This document shows, piece after piece, positions 35,208 through 47,662 of a DNA stretch of 64,000 bases; positions within the stretch are counted from its first letter, which is position 1; each line of letters begins with the position of its first letter. The notes below the pieces were generated by a model. It searched no databases. It was not told the DNA's origin and saw only the letters and a program-made list of their open reading frames with translations. The translations under genes and the position numbers were made by a program. Where the stretch lies: NCBI RefSeq assembly GCF_022965805.1, contig NW_027331273.1, positions 124,001 through 188,000 on the forward strand, read 5' to 3'. The stretch is from Primulina eburnea (taxonomy: Eukaryota > Streptophyta > Magnoliopsida > Lamiales > Gesneriaceae).

Positions 35208-36262
35208 AGTTTGTCATTTCTAGTCTTTCGATTTCATCGTGTCATGGCATCTGTTAAGATGTTGCTCTGCAATTCATAGGTATGCTTTGAGCTTTCGTTT
35301 AGGATGAGCTTGTGACTCGTGAAATACTGTCTAAGCTACAAAGATTTGTTGCGTCAGGTTTCCCTAGTTTAAGTTTGTTGTGCCCTGCGTTCCTATGTTA
35401 TGCCAGGTCTTGTGTGATTTATACTTCTCACGTGTAATAAATACATAATGCGTGGATATGAATAAATACATAAGGCGTGGACCTTTTCATATTTCATGTT
35501 TGACATTCAACCAAAAAATTTCTATAAATTAAATCCAATCGACAAGAAATATATATCTTTCATCCTTCGTGTTTGCCATTCCACCAAAAAATTTCTATAA
35601 ATTAAATCCAGTCGACAAGAACATGTATATTGTTGATATCTGTAGGTGTCTCAGAATTGTTGGTATCAACTCATTCCATCAGACTCATGCTATGTACATA
35701 CTTGGTGAGCGTTAATTCGGGTTTTTCAGTTTTTACGGTGAGCATTAATTCGGGTTATTATCCTTTAACTCGATTGACTCGGTTAAACTAAATTAATAGA
35801 TGAATTAATTTGAAATTTTGGTTTCTGTCAATTTGAAAATCCATTAAAAATATCGATTAAATCATTTCAATTTTTTATTTTTAAAAACAGATAATCGATT
35901 TTAAAAAAAAAAAGAAATTTTTTTACAAGCCAAAATAATATTCAAATTATATATTTTTGTTGCAGGCCGAACTCTTGTTTTTTTTTTTTTTTTTTAAAAA
36001 AATGTTTGGTTCATTGGGTTTTCACAAATTCGGTATGGGTTTCGATTCTAAAAAAAAAAATATTGGTTCGATTCGGTTTTAGGAAATCCCCGACTAATCG
36101 AATGCTCCATCCCTACAAACATAGGAATATAAAAAAAAAATACACACGACCTCATACATGCGTAAGCATGTGTAAATGAATAGTTTACAAGAAGAGAGTT
36201 TACACTAATTTAGGCTACAGCTATTATTACCAGTTCCAGGCCAGCAGTGTTCTTGAGCATTA
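35208..36262. other. 3' UTR of SR45a-like gene and convergent intergenic region
   Basis: The first ~250 bases are the likely 3' UTR; AATAAATACATAA words near 35437 and 35461 could act as poly-A signals. Two tandem duplications follow: a ~24-bp unit at 35437-35484 and a ~66-bp unit (35492-35557 and 35558-35626). T and A homopolymers lie at 35978-36003 and 36051-36060. No gene. Confidence 0.6.
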
Positions 36263-37955
36263 TTAGATTTTGCTTGCAGGTTTCCTATACAAAGAATGCC
36301 GGCCTTCAGCCACAACCTCCCCTGTTAATTTGTTCCGTATCACAACACTTGTCCCATAATAACTGCCTCGATTACCTAAAAACCTCGCCACAATGTCCAA
36401 TTCATCCTGTAGATCAGTCATGGATAGAAATAGTAACATGAGCTTTGTTGTCATTTATTTATTCAAACGAAAACCACTGGGAAGTGGACTTGAGATAGAA
36501 CTCAACTGAATATACAAAACAGAAGAGCAAAAGAGAGTTATCGAACATGATCTTCACAGCTCACAATTGACACACAGGTGGCTGATCCTAGATTGTTTCT
36601 TTTTACATGTTCAAAGTTGAAAATGGAAGACATATATTTACGGTCAAAAGTATTTGAAGGAAGGGATATCAAATGTGAAATAATGAGCTTTGTTGACAAC
36701 TGATTTGCAGTTCACATGCATCCTAACTCCAAGAAAACAAAAATACACGTTACTTCAAAATTCCAATCTACCCACTTATAAATCACTTAAATGGACATAA
36801 CAAAGTCTTGTCTTTTCCTTAATAAAGAACGGGGAAACAAAGTTAAGAAACGTGGCAAAACCAGTAACAAATAGATAACAATCTGACTGCAAAGGGGTAG
36901 AGTTCCCACACTTAGGTTTTGTTATATACAAAAATTGAATTGCGTAAAAATCGTGAAGTTAAAAAATGAACAATCTGTGTGCCGGTATAAATCAGCAGCA
37001 AAGCAAGCCATTGGTTTTATACCAGGTAAATTAAGACCTTAAGGCTCGAAAAAAATAAAGGGCAGGATGAAATTATGTTTTGTGAATATATAACATGTAA
37101 GAGTTTATACATAAAGAAAAAAGAATGAGGCAAGTGCAACAGAACTAGCATATCTGCTTGTGGCTGAACAAACAAATATAAATGATTATTGCACAATATT
37201 TCAGATGGGATTCAAAACTCCTCTTTCGACATACGATTCACACCTTTAAGGTGTTCCAACCAATCCACACACTCCACAAAAAGGTAGCTCCATAGTTGGC
37301 ATCTCCACACCTTAATAAGTAAAATTCCAGGAAAACAGTCGAGGATCTCTTGGCCTAGTGGTATGTGCAATCTAGAGTCATAATCCCTCATTGAGAAAGC
37401 AAATCCAACATTAAGATTTAATCTATGTCCACAACGAACATGCATAACAAAAACAGCAATATTTATTAATAATCTGAAAAGCAGAAGATTGGAACAAGAG
37501 CGCTTACATGGACCTTAGCAGGGGAGAGATAAGAGATGGACATGTCCACCGATACATCCATGGCCAGACCCTCCCGATGAATAGCCGCAGCCCCGATTTC
37601 ATCTACTAAAGCTGATATAGCACCCACAGCCAAGTTCCCATTTTCATCCTGCACAAGAATAAAAACCTTGATCCCACATACTATGTGTCATTACTTTAGC
37701 TAACAATAGAAAATAAACCAATAACAAGTCCGATTCTCTGAAGCTCAACCACCAATTTTTACATACAGTGAGGCGAGGGGGGACTTGGAAAGAACAAGAG
37801 AAGGAATCGTGTTGGAGAGAGTGGAATTTGACGCCTCTAAGGATGAAATACTCGAAGAAGCTCGATTCGTGGTGGGGCCGGTGAGGAGGAAAGGTGAGAT
37901 CGGCTCCTTCGCCATCTGCCTTTCTCCTCAGAAATTCTTCCACCTTCTCCTCCAT
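36263..37955 (-). CDS. Acyl-CoA thioesterase 13-like hotdog protein, three exons, 157 aa
   Basis: Exons on the minus strand are 37955-37767, 37648-37508 and 36406-36263, all joined in phase 0 with GTATGT and GTAAGC donors and TTGTGCAG and TCTACAG acceptors (474 nt). Exon 1 gives MEEKVEEFLRRKADG... ending FQVPPRLT. Exon 2 holds the hotdog core (NGNLAVGAISALVDEIGAAA, then VSVDMSISYLSPAKVH). Exon 3 gives DELDIVARFLGNRG and ends GEVVAEGRHSLYRKPASKI. Order and length match plant ACOT13/PaaI-type thioesterases, which hydrolyse acyl-CoA or related thioesters as oligomers. The substrate of this one cannot be told from sequence. No transit peptide is obvious. Open frames at 37212-37445 and the read-through after exon 1 are intronic. 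Confidence 0.9.
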
Positions 37956-38021
37956 TTTTAGTCAACACCAACCAATGCCATTCTCCCTGAGTGGTCATAA
38001 ATTTTATTCACTCTTTTGACC

Positions 38022-38140
<119 letters not shown>

Positions 38141-38313
38141 GTACACTCTATAAAAGCACGTGTGGAGTAAATAAGAATGATATTTTTTAAGTAAAATTCA
38201 TAAAATACAATAACATACCAGATCAATTATAATTATAATAAAAAAAAATTTAAACCAATTATCCAAGACAAATGTAATTGTTTGAATGAGCAATTCGTCA
38301 CAAATAAGAAATT

Positions 38314-38502
38314 TAGAGCAGGTATTTTGTGAGACGGTCTTACGAATATTTATTTGTGAGACGGGTCAATCCTACCGATATTCACAATAAAAAGTAATAC
38401 TTATAGCATAAAAAGTAATACTTTTTCATGGATTACCCAAATAAGAGATCCGTCTCACATAATACGACCCGTGAGACCATCTCACGCAAATTTTTGCCAA
38501 AA
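38314..38502 (-). mobile_element. MITE, GAGACGGTCTCAC family, inverted copy
   Basis: It reads in reverse relative to the other copies: it starts TAGAGCAGGTATTTTGTGAG and ends CTCACGCAAATTTTTGCC. It lies about 360 bp upstream of the thioesterase start codon. The core words match the copies at 42530 and 49424. Confidence 0.82.
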
Positions 38503-38745
38503 AATTAATGTAGTGTTTTGTTTAAACATAATAAATTTTGAGAAGTTATAACTAAATAATGCATCTTCATATATAATTTAATTGTGTTAATGATTTCATA
38601 ATCATCAATATTGATTAGTTTTAGTAGCTTAATATTGTATATAAATAACAAGAAAATTAGCAATAGTAATATTTTTTTTTTTACGTGAGGACGTTCAAAT
38701 ATATACGTTGTTGAAGATAAATTTGTTGTCTATATGTTTTTCCAC

Positions 38746-39530
38746 TTAAATTTTGTGCTCCTTAAATATTTTTAAAAAAGTATTGCCTGGAACTTTAGAA
38801 ATAACCTGTCCTTGGGGTTTCTGCTGCCCCTGCTGCCTCGGTGGCCCTGTAAAATGTCTTTTCTGCAGCTGGGAGCTGGACAGGGCCTGATGCCGCTTCC
38901 GATGCATCTCAAAATCAATGTCCCTCAAGGCCTGTCCAGCCTGAAAAGCGCAGCCATTCGCCTAATCATAACTAGCCGGCCTCATCAGCATCACGTCTCG
39001 GGGCAGAGTCGGCCTCAACCCATCCATCAAATGCCTCAGCTTCTAGGCGACATCTCTAGCGATGAGGGACACAAAATGCCAGCCCCTGTCAAACTTGCGG
39101 ATGAACTCCACCACAGTCGAGTCCCTCTATCGGAGACTCATGAACTCCCTCGTCAGGTGGCCCCTGACATCAGTTGGGAATTACTTACCATAGAACGCCT
39201 CCTTGCACTGATCCCATGTCTCTCAACATATATATGGTGCACCTGACTCAGTCGCCATCCCTCATATCTAGGTACTGAAAGTGTAGCTCCAGGGATCGAA
39301 TCCAACCCTCTGCCAGGAATGGATCAATGGTGCCCCCGAACTCCTTCGAGTTGAGCCGCATAAACTGCTCATATATATCAGTCTGAGGTCGGGGAGCCTG
39401 CTGCATCTGCTCCAAAAGCCTAGCCATACCATCCAGTACACGGGTAGTTGCATCCGTCGGCGGCGATGGCGGTGGAGGGCCTCTGCCGCCTCCAGGAACA
39501 TCATCCCGACGATCTGCACTTTTGGTGCGT
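38746..39530 (-). pseudogene. Ty3/gypsy gag fragment
   Basis: On the minus strand the frames together read a retrotransposon gag capsid: LEQMQQAPRPQTDIYEQF near 39420-39370, FGGTIDPFLAEGWIRSLE near 39340-39290, then a region with LTREFMSLRQ-like words near 39150-39120, and SRAGQALRDIDFEMHRKR near 38950-38890 followed by a basic QLQKR stretch. Frameshifts separate these pieces. The fragment ends near 38746 with no protease or RT, so the element is truncated. The LTR and primer site on its 5' side confirm direction. Confidence 0.78.
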
Positions 39531-39751
39531 CTGGGAGGAGTAATATTTGAATAAATTCAATCTATTTTCTAAAACAATAAATCCTTAAATCGTGAAAGCA
39601 TTTGAACATGTAGTGAGAATCATAAATCACGTAATCATGGAGGTGATGGTACTAAATAATTTAAAACATTTAAAACATAAAAGCTTACAGACTTGAGGCG
39701 TGAAGACTGAGCTGCAGAAGCTAGCAGTGGCACAAGCCTATCCAAGAACCT

Positions 39752-39764
39752 TGCTCTGATACCA
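39752..39764 (-). other. Primer binding site of gypsy element (minus strand)
   Basis: GCTCTGATACCAA on the plus strand is TTGGTATCAGAGC on the minus strand, the initiator-Met primer site, two bases after the LTR end at 39767. Confidence 0.88.
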
Positions 39765-39766
39765 AC

Positions 39767-42369
39767 TGAAACATCTACTACTTAAATATACTGTCAATTT
39801 TTTTTAAATTTTTTGTAACTTAAATTTCGAAATTTCAAATCTTGCATACATGCAACACTGATGAGAAATACACATTTTTTTAAAATAACCGCGATCAAAT
39901 AACAGATAAAATGTTGCAGTTTAAAAATTTCCAACTCGCCACTCAATCATGTATTAATAAAATAAAACTAGTAAAACCATGTAATTCAACAACATATCAT
40001 AAAAACGTATAAAACTGATCGTGTCTACTAAAAACTCATAAAATCGTAATGTGCGAAAAAGTGTTGTCCTCTGGTCGTGTGCGCACATCCAGCACTGGCT
40101 ACTCAGAGTTCGTCACCTCCAGTCTCCTCCTCAAAATGCTCACCTGCATCACACACGCCTAGTGATCCTAAAGACTCAACACACCTGTACCGATAATAAT
40201 AAAAACATATACCCAACATGCAACAGTGAAATATACGGATATCAACATACATTTCATGAACTCAAAAGCATAAACGTAAACATGTCATGAGTAATCATAT
40301 CGAGTCAAAACAGCTCATCGTAACATCATATACATAAGCATTTACTTTAATTGAATTCAATTTTTTAGTTGTGACTTTCGTATCAGCTCTAATCGTATCA
40401 GTTCTACTCGATGGATCCATCTACATATAATTGTGGTATCCGGTGGCTGTAAGACCTCAGCGACAGTATTACCCATCCACTGGGCCTAGGCTTCATCATC
40501 ATTGTTTACATATATCGTCAGTCACAACCAAATCCCATCCTTCAAAAACATCATCGTTTTCATCACTTAACAAAAATCACGCATATAAGCAATTTTCCTA
40601 AAAACCAAGCATGCAACGTATTTTCATAATTTCATAAAAATCATAAAATCAGACACGTGATACATGAAATTTAAAAACATGATAAATTTGTACTCAGGGC
40701 GCTGCCAGGACTAAAATCTCGACTCGGTTGTAAAATGACAATTTTGCCTCTCGAAATCCAAAATGATCATTTTACCCATGGACCTCTATATTTCGACCCG
40801 AAGCTTACCAAACTCCTTAAAACATCCCAAAACATATTAAAAGTATTTATTAGACGTAAACTCGAGCTCGTTTCAAAACTTAAACGATTTATTGTAAAAC
40901 TTGGACAGCAGTCCCGGTTTTAACCCGAATCCCAAACTTTTCCCAACTCGAAATACAACTTAAACCAACATCACCAGCCTAAAAACCAATTATTCCAGCC
41001 TACATATGACTCACGAACAAGCTTGAAAGTTGCAGGAATTTTCCAGGGTCACTCGAACTTCAATCCTAGTCCACCGAACGTGCAACCCTTTGACTCTATG
41101 CCCTACCGGCTTGGACTAGCCTTGGGCCAGCACTTCCTAGCCCACCTTAAGATTCTCCTAGACCGACCTAAGCACAGCCATCAGCCCCATGAACGCGCAC
41201 CACCCGAACACCAAAAATGCACTCCCGAGCTACCTACGCACCACAACCGGCTCCTAGCATAGGGACCTCTCTTCCATTCGAGACCAGCTGGGTATGGACC
41301 TCCCCTAGACCTCGGTTGGATCCTCCTAGACAACACATTGGCCTGGTTCAGCCCCCCCCCCTCAGCCGAGCCTACCCTAACCCTTCACCAAGGCAACCCA
41401 AAACCCTAGCCGCATAAAAGCAACCTTCGGCCTTCACCTAAAACCGTACACACCCTAGGCTCCAGCATCGTGTCACCTAAAACCACAACATACATGCCCC
41501 TTAGCAACAAAATAATCGGCAGCCCCTTGCAATCATACATGAAAACTTGAGCAAGTCAAGAAAAGTATGCAAGATTCATGTCAATCTTGTATAAAACGGA
41601 ACCACAAGGTACATCATACAATTTTTTGTACAAACACAAAAATTTCTGCATATTATTGGCGTGAATGAATAGAAACGAAGATACATGCGTGCCTTGATGA
41701 TTTTATGATAGAAAACTTGAAAAAAAACGCGTCGGGGAAGCACCGGAGGAGCGGGGAGGAACTTTCTTGAGGAAAAAAATGAAGGAGCCGTATCTTGCTG
41801 CTGAAAATTCACGTGGAGAGGTTGCTGATAGGTGGAGTGGGCGACTGTTAAGTATGGAGTAGGTTTAGGGTTGCATAATGGGGTTTTTTAAAATAGTTAA
41901 TTAAGCACTAATGAGCCCTAACATGAAAATTAAGTGCTAACAAGGGTTTTGAGCCCATTAAGCTTAAAAATAAACTCATCGAGCCCAAAAACACTCTCGA
42001 AAAATATTTCGTTTTGATATGTTTTTGAAAATATTACCCGAGCCCTCAAAAAGTCATTCAAATCGTTAAAATTTGCGTAACAGTTAAAAATATAATCCGA
42101 CGGGTAAAAATACCCAACCAATATTCATTTTCAAAAAAAATCAGATTTAAGCACCTCATATTAATAATTAAAAATAATAATTCAATAAAAATATTTTTCA
42201 TGAATATTCCCGGTCTTCGTTCCTCGATCGAGCGTGAAAAGCAACTTAAATCCTAATGCAAGCAATAATTATGCATTAAATGCATAAAATCATTAAACAC
42301 ACAATTTAAATAAAAACCTTAAATTGCATGCATTCAGGTTATATAAATCTAAATTTCTTAGACCTTACA
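39767..42369 (-). repeat. Gypsy 5' LTR, minus orientation, 2.6 kb
   Basis: On the minus strand it starts TGTAAGGTCTAAGAAATTTA (right end 42369) and ends AGTAGATGTTTCA next to the primer site. TG and CA ends are both present. It shares short words with the LTR remnants at 13250 and 14450. Open frames at 40051-41417 and 41576-42121 lie inside and are not genes. No 3' LTR is in the window. Confidence 0.85.
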
Positions 42370-42529
42370 ATAGATATGTGAGAGAATAAAATGTAAAATA
42401 TATTTTTCCTGTAAAGTTTGGATTAAGTTGATTACAAAACTATATATAGCAGTTCACTTCGACAATACTTTTTGTTGAATCTTTAGGCTATTTATTAATT
42501 ATCGATTATCCACGAAAAATAATGAGAAT

Positions 42530-42721
42530 AAGAGAATGCAAAAACTTGTGTGAGACGGTTTCACGGGTCGTATTTTGTGAGACGGATCTTTTATTTGGTT
42601 CTTTCATAAAAAAATATTACTTTTTATGCTAAGAGTATTATTTTTAATTGTGAATATCGGTAGGATTGACCCGTCTCACAGATAAAAATTCGTGAGACCG
42701 TCTCACAAGAGACCTGCTCTA
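42530..42721 (+). mobile_element. MITE, GAGACGGTCTCAC family, well-preserved copy
   Basis: It starts near GCAAAAACTTGTGTGAGACG and ends with TCTCACAAGAGACCTGCTCTA. The two ends are imperfect inverted repeats, and GAGACCGTCTCAC near the right end is itself palindromic. Confidence 0.87.
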
Positions 42722-43260
42722 AATAGAATGGTGCGTAAGTGGTATAGTTTACACATGTTAGTGATATTAAATCTTATTTTTTTAGCATCAACGTTAATGG
42801 GAAAAAAAAATGTAATTTTTAGGGGAGAAAAAGGATAATTTTGGATGTAAAATAAAATTGTCTTTGGAAATTTTATTATTTTAACCTTTTAATTTTAATT
42901 TTGTTATGCAAATGAAATGATATCTTAAGTAAAATATTATAACACCAACTAAAATGTCTCTTTCATTTAGAAAGTAATCTTATTTCATTTAATAAAAACT
43001 CATAAAAAAATATTTTAGTAAATTTATAATTTATTCATAAGTATCATTATATAAGCCACTTTTAAATACCCAAATATTGAATAATCACATATAAAAAAAA
43101 TTAAATGTATAAACTTCTTACTTATACACAAACGCTCATAAATATATATAATAAATTGAATAAAAAGTATTATATAGATTTATAATAGTGAGTTTTCAAG
43201 GTATTCTTTTGATTCTCTTGTTGTCTCACTGAGCTCCCCCACGGGCACGGGAAGTATCCA
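42722..43260. other. Intergenic, upstream of the OCTOPUS-like gene
   Basis: Very AT-rich. It should contain the promoter and 5' UTR of the downstream gene. No specific site could be supported and no other gene is seen. Confidence 0.6.
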
Positions 43261-44910
43261 ATGACTCTCCGACCCGTTTCCCAAGCTCGAGCTCCTAACC
43301 GATTTTCCCCATGTTGCCGCCACCCGGACGAAACCCTACCCGGGATCTGCGCTTCCTGCATCCGCGAACGCCTCTCCAGTCTCAATGCCCCAGGCTCACC
43401 TGACTTCAGGCGTTGCCGCTCGGTTTCCATTTCGCACGCTGAAGATTCCGTCGCTAGGTGCGGTGAGCCGCATCGCAGGTCGTGCGATGTAGTCTCGGGT
43501 CGGGGATCGCTTTCTCGGCTCTTCATTGCCGATGATGTGAAAAGCAGTGGATCTAGGTGTGAGGCTAGAGTCGAATCAAGTAATTTAGGGCTTTCTTCGA
43601 GTGTCACTTACACTGTGATAGGGAACAGAAATGAGGATGAGATTAGGGTTTCTGGTGACGCATTGGTCAAACAAAATGTTCACGTGGATGGAGAATTTGA
43701 TGAAGGAGAATTCAAGACTATGAAGGAATACATAGATCTCGAATTTGGAAACAAGAGTAAAAAATCTAAAGATTTTAGAGAGATTTCTGGGAATCTTTGG
43801 GGGGCAGCTTCTGTTTTTCGTAAGAAACTACGAAACTGGAGGCAAAATAATAAGATGAAGAAGCTCAAAAGTATAATCAACGAAAATGGTAATGGCAAGA
43901 TGATTGTCGGTGAGGGTGATTCTAATTTGTGTGATGACAGGCGAAAATCTGTAGATCATCATTTGGATCTTCTGGGCAGAAAATCTTGTGATACAGAGCC
44001 AAGATTTTCCATGGATGCCGGTCAGATTCCTTTGTACGAGACAAGGGCTTCATGGGATGGCTACATGATCGCGAGGAGCATCCCAGGACTTGCTCCAATG
44101 TTTTCTGTTGTCGAGAATGGTATTTTGGGTAATATGAATAATAGGTTTGAGAATCATAGGTTGTCTGTTGATGGGCCAATGCATTCTATCATTAAAGATG
44201 AGAGTAGCTCCGGGGTTTCGGGCTTGGGTTCAGGACATTCTAATTCGGATTCTTCTTCTTCTATGAGGCGAAGTAGCTTTGATCGGTCTAGTTCAGTGAG
44301 GAGTGTTGGAAAGAAATTTGTCAATGCAGACAATCAAGGACCTGCAAATGTTGAGTTGGTGATTACAGCGAGGGAATTGAATGATTGTCATTTAGATTCT
44401 AGTAGAGATGATGGCTTGGAGAAATTTGGTTCACTTTCAAGAAACGGGAAGCCCAAGATGTCTGCTGGATGGCACAAAGTCTGCAACGTGCTCGGTTTCA
44501 AGCACAGCAGTAGTCAGGATAAGCTCGAAACCTTTGCTCAAAATTGTACTAACTCACCAACTGTTGACACCCTGGACAAGCAAGGGAAGGAGGCTGGCCG
44601 AGATCTTGGCAAAGTAGTAGATTGGAACCTACCCCGTAGTCGAAGTGTTGTTGGTTCAAGAAATTCATGTGCGGTCATAGGATCAAATTATGGCAGGAGA
44701 AGTGTTGATAGTGCAGATAAATGTGGCTTAAGCGGAAGGGAAAAGTATATGCTGGAGGGAAATATCAGTCCTAAGAACACCTTGAATGATCTTGACAGTG
44801 GGATTGTCCCATTCTACATGGCACCATTGAAGAGCGTGAGAAGTAATAAGCTTGGGAAATTGAAACTGCAGAACTCTTGGGAAATTCAAACTGCAGAACT
44901 CCCATTATGA
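43261..44910 (+). CDS. OCTOPUS-like (DUF740) protein, single exon, 549 aa, altered C-terminus
   Basis: The N-terminus holds the family signature (CCRHPDETLPGICASCIRER, residues about 18-37), then Ser-rich linkers, a basic patch (VFRKKLRNWRQNNKMKK), the motif RASWDGYMIAR (about 260-270), and near the end FYMAPLKSVR. These mark plant OCTOPUS and OPL proteins (DUF740), peripheral plasma-membrane proteins with polar localisation that promote phloem and other vascular patterning. Family genes are usually intronless, as here. The last ten codons read off-frame because a 25-bp segment is duplicated in tandem (44852-44876 and 44877-44901). A single copy of the segment would let the original frame run 11 codons past the repeat before a stop. 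Loss of the true end may or may not matter; the rest is intact. Confidence 0.88.
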   Translation: MTLRPVSQARAPNRFSPCCRHPDETLPGICASCIRERLSSLNAPGSPDFRRCRSVSISHAEDSVARCGEPHRRSCDVVSGRGSLSRLFIADDVKSSGSRCEARVESSNLGLSSSVTYTVIGNRNEDEIRVSGDALVKQNVHVDGEFDEGEFKTMKEYIDLEFGNKSKKSKDFREISGNLWGAASVFRKKLRNWRQNNKMKKLKSIINENGNGKMIVGEGDSNLCDDRRKSVDHHLDLLGRKSCDTEPRFSMDAGQIPLYETRASWDGYMIARSIPGLAPMFSVVENGILGNMNNRFENHRLSVDGPMHSIIKDESSSGVSGLGSGHSNSDSSSSMRRSSFDRSSSVRSVGKKFVNADNQGPANVELVITARELNDCHLDSSRDDGLEKFGSLSRNGKPKMSAGWHKVCNVLGFKHSSSQDKLETFAQNCTNSPTVDTLDKQGKEAGRDLGKVVDWNLPRSRSVVGSRNSCAVIGSNYGRRSVDSADKCGLSGREKYMLEGNISPKNTLNDLDSGIVPFYMAPLKSVRSNKLGKLKLQNSWEIQTAELPL

Positions 44911-45230
44911 TGCCGGGAATGTTTTCCATTTAAACTAACGGAGATTACACACTGTTCTCTGTACGATTATCAATTTGTGAACTATGATAACCGTGTAACT
45001 GTTTTTTGTAATGTGTCTCTCTATATATGATAGTTTAAGTTTCTATGAATCTGTCATTTTTTTTTTACGAAATTTTTTTTTGCTTGAAATCTCTTCCCGG
45101 ATGGGTAAGATGTCCAGGGTCTCAGTGGTATTAGAACGTTAAATCACCAAAAGATGTAAAAGCATTTACTTGCAGTTCAAACAGAAAGTATCCACATGGT
45201 AAGTTTGAGGTACAGTTTTTTTTAAGGTAA
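44911..45230. other. Convergent intergenic region
   Basis: It separates the 3' ends of the OCTOPUS-like and peptide-transporter genes and holds both 3' UTRs. A T run lies near 45057-45065. No gene. Confidence 0.6.
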
Positions 45231-47662
45231 TCAGCGGAGAGTTCCCACCGGCTTCTTATATGTATATCTTTTTGCTACGACAATGAACGCTCCCAAGTTC
45301 AGCACACTCAGCAGCACCAGTATCCCGAAGAAGTAATGAAGATGGCCATAATTCAGGTTCTTTGCTATCCATCCAGGCTTCCCGTTTCTTGTAGTAATAT
45401 CCATGACAATTGTCACCAGTACAGAGCTTACGTAGTTACCCAGAGCAGTTGTGATTAGTGACAGAGCCGCACATAAACTTCTCATTGAATCAGGAGCTTG
45501 CTCATAGAAAAATTCCAGCTGACCGATGTATGTGAACACTTCAGCACAGCCTATGATGAAGTACTGAGGCACCTGCCAGAATACTGATATTGGTGCTTCT
45601 TTCACGCCATAGCTGTTATGTCTTTTCACAATACCAAGCCTCACGTACTCTAAAATTGCGGCTGAAACCATGGAAAAGATTGATATGAAGAGTCCAGCTC
45701 CCATGCGCTGCAACTGCGTGAGGCCATTTTTGTGACCAGTGAACCTTCTTGTTATTTTAATGATATATCTGTCGTATACTGGCACCCAGAATATGACACT
45801 GAGAGTGTCGAATATGGAGAGTGATGCTTCTGGAATTTTGAAGTTCGATGGGCCTACTCGAGTATCCATGTACCCGCCTTGTAACACGAATAAGTTGCTC
45901 ATTTGTCCATACACTGTGCTGAAGATAATACCGGTTGCCCATATGGGGAGCAATCGTATAATACCTTTGAGTTCCTCAACTTGTGTTACAGTGCAAAGTC
46001 TCCATGGATTTATTGACCCCTTGTTTTGTTCTGTTTGTGTCTCCACTGCTGCCTTGTCAAAAAAACTGTGAATTCCGATTTTATGTTAGTGAAATTTAAT
46101 TAGTCTAGGTTCTTTTTTCATTCGAGCATTTTCTTTGGGGCCAATTTTTCAATGTGTGCCCTCAAAACTAGTTTGTAACGGGGCTCACTTTAGCCTAACA
46201 GTCCCAGTTTAAGAAACTAGTCTGTTTGGTGAAGCACGTTTCAAGTATTGACAGTTTCATTTTGACCTATTATATTCCAAAACATTGTGTTTAAGTTGAT
46301 AGGCTAATAGAACAAGATTTGTCTCAGAAACATACCTCAATTCATTTGTGTGGTCAAGCTTCCGACTGCCTACAATAGCAGACTCAGCATCAGTAGTCTC
46401 ATATAAAAGAGCCCGGTCAACCGGTACCTGGACCCGGTATTTTCTCAACGAAGCCACGACTACCTGGCAAAGCCGTGTCAGAGGGCTGCCTCCAGCATTC
46501 TGATACCGATACAATCGAGTTCCCAAGAAGAAAAATGACACGGCTATTGCCATTGCGACGGCAGGAATCCCGAATCCCCAACCCCAGCCGATGGTCACTT
46601 GTACCCAAACCACCACAGAAGAGGCAATTAGTGCGCCGATATTTATTGAAAAATAGAACCAGTTGAAGAAAGAACCCTTGTGTACTTTCTCAAATTCATC
46701 AGCATCATCAAATTGATCTGCTCCATAGGAGGAGACACAAGGCTTGATGCCACCAGTTCCTAATGCCACCAAGTACAGTGCAACAAAACAAGCAGCGGTT
46801 TGAGAACCTGTAGCACTGCAAACGTCTTTTTCGTAGCACGTTGGCCTCAGGCCAGGCACCGATGCTGATATAGTCAACAATGTCATCCCCTACATCACCA
46901 AAACACCTTTCATTTCATTTTAAATATATATTCAACAATGTCTATGGTGACCCACTCTTTCCAGCGTACGCCGACCAAATAATGGCGTTCGGTTCATACA
47001 TCTTGATCCAACACTAATTTGAGTACACGAATAAACTTATCAAAATTGGGTATGTGAGTGATAGTCATTGACCATGCATACTGTTACCTTGATGTTGAAC
47101 AATAAGCTAAGAGGCAAGCCTAAACTTAAAAGAATAGCTTAGTAGGTTAGGAAAGTCTCTTAACCTTGCAAGCCTATCAACAATTTTCTAGTAGAGTTTT
47201 GGCAGAATCGCAACATAAAATCTGAGGGGGAAACTTACAATGACATAGATGATGGAGAAACTGGCTATAGTCCAGTATCGTCCGAGATATGCGTCAGCAA
47301 GAAATGCACCGATCAGGGGTGTGATGTAGCAAGTTCCGGACCAATTCGACAGATTTTTGGAAGCTGTAGCACTTGGTTGATCCAGTTGATTTGTGAAGTA
47401 ATCAATGAGGTTAGTACTCATTCCATAGTATGCTAGTCTTTCACAGCATTCGTTTCCTGCGAAACATATAGAATTGAATCATATGCTTTCCTCATTTTTA
47501 TTCAACAGTTGCTCGATATAATAATCTAAACGTTGATACAATGTTCATATATGTACCAAGAATAAAGGGGCAGGCCCTCCAAGTTCCTGTTTTCTTCTTG
47601 TTTGCAGGATTGTTGCGGTAGTCTAACGTCCCGTCTTTCGTGTAGTTTTCTTCCTCGGCCAT
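45231..47662 (-). CDS. NPF8/PTR1-like proton-coupled peptide transporter, four exons, 570 aa
   Basis: Exons on the minus strand are 47662-47557, 47456-47239, 46889-46336 and 46065-45231 (106+218+554+835 = 1713 nt), all with GT/AG borders and continuous frame. The protein opens [20 protein letters not shown], then [12 protein letters not shown] (the ExxER proton-coupling motif), [54 protein letters not shown], and in the last exon [40 protein letters not shown] and the end [13 protein letters not shown]. This is the POT/NPF fold with about 12 membrane segments. It resembles Arabidopsis PTR1/PTR5 (NPF8), which import di- and tripeptides with protons at the plasma membrane; the length is the same to within a residue from memory. 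Substrate preference is inference. Start chosen by match to the short N-terminus of PTR1. Confidence 0.94.

Noticed and set aside
40051..41417. Plus-strand open frames of 60-80 codons
   Set aside because: They lie inside the gypsy LTR that is defined on the minus strand by its TG...CA ends and primer site.
43170..43607. 145-codon minus-strand frame at the OCTOPUS-like gene start
   Set aside because: Antisense to the conserved N-terminal signature and without recognisable domain.
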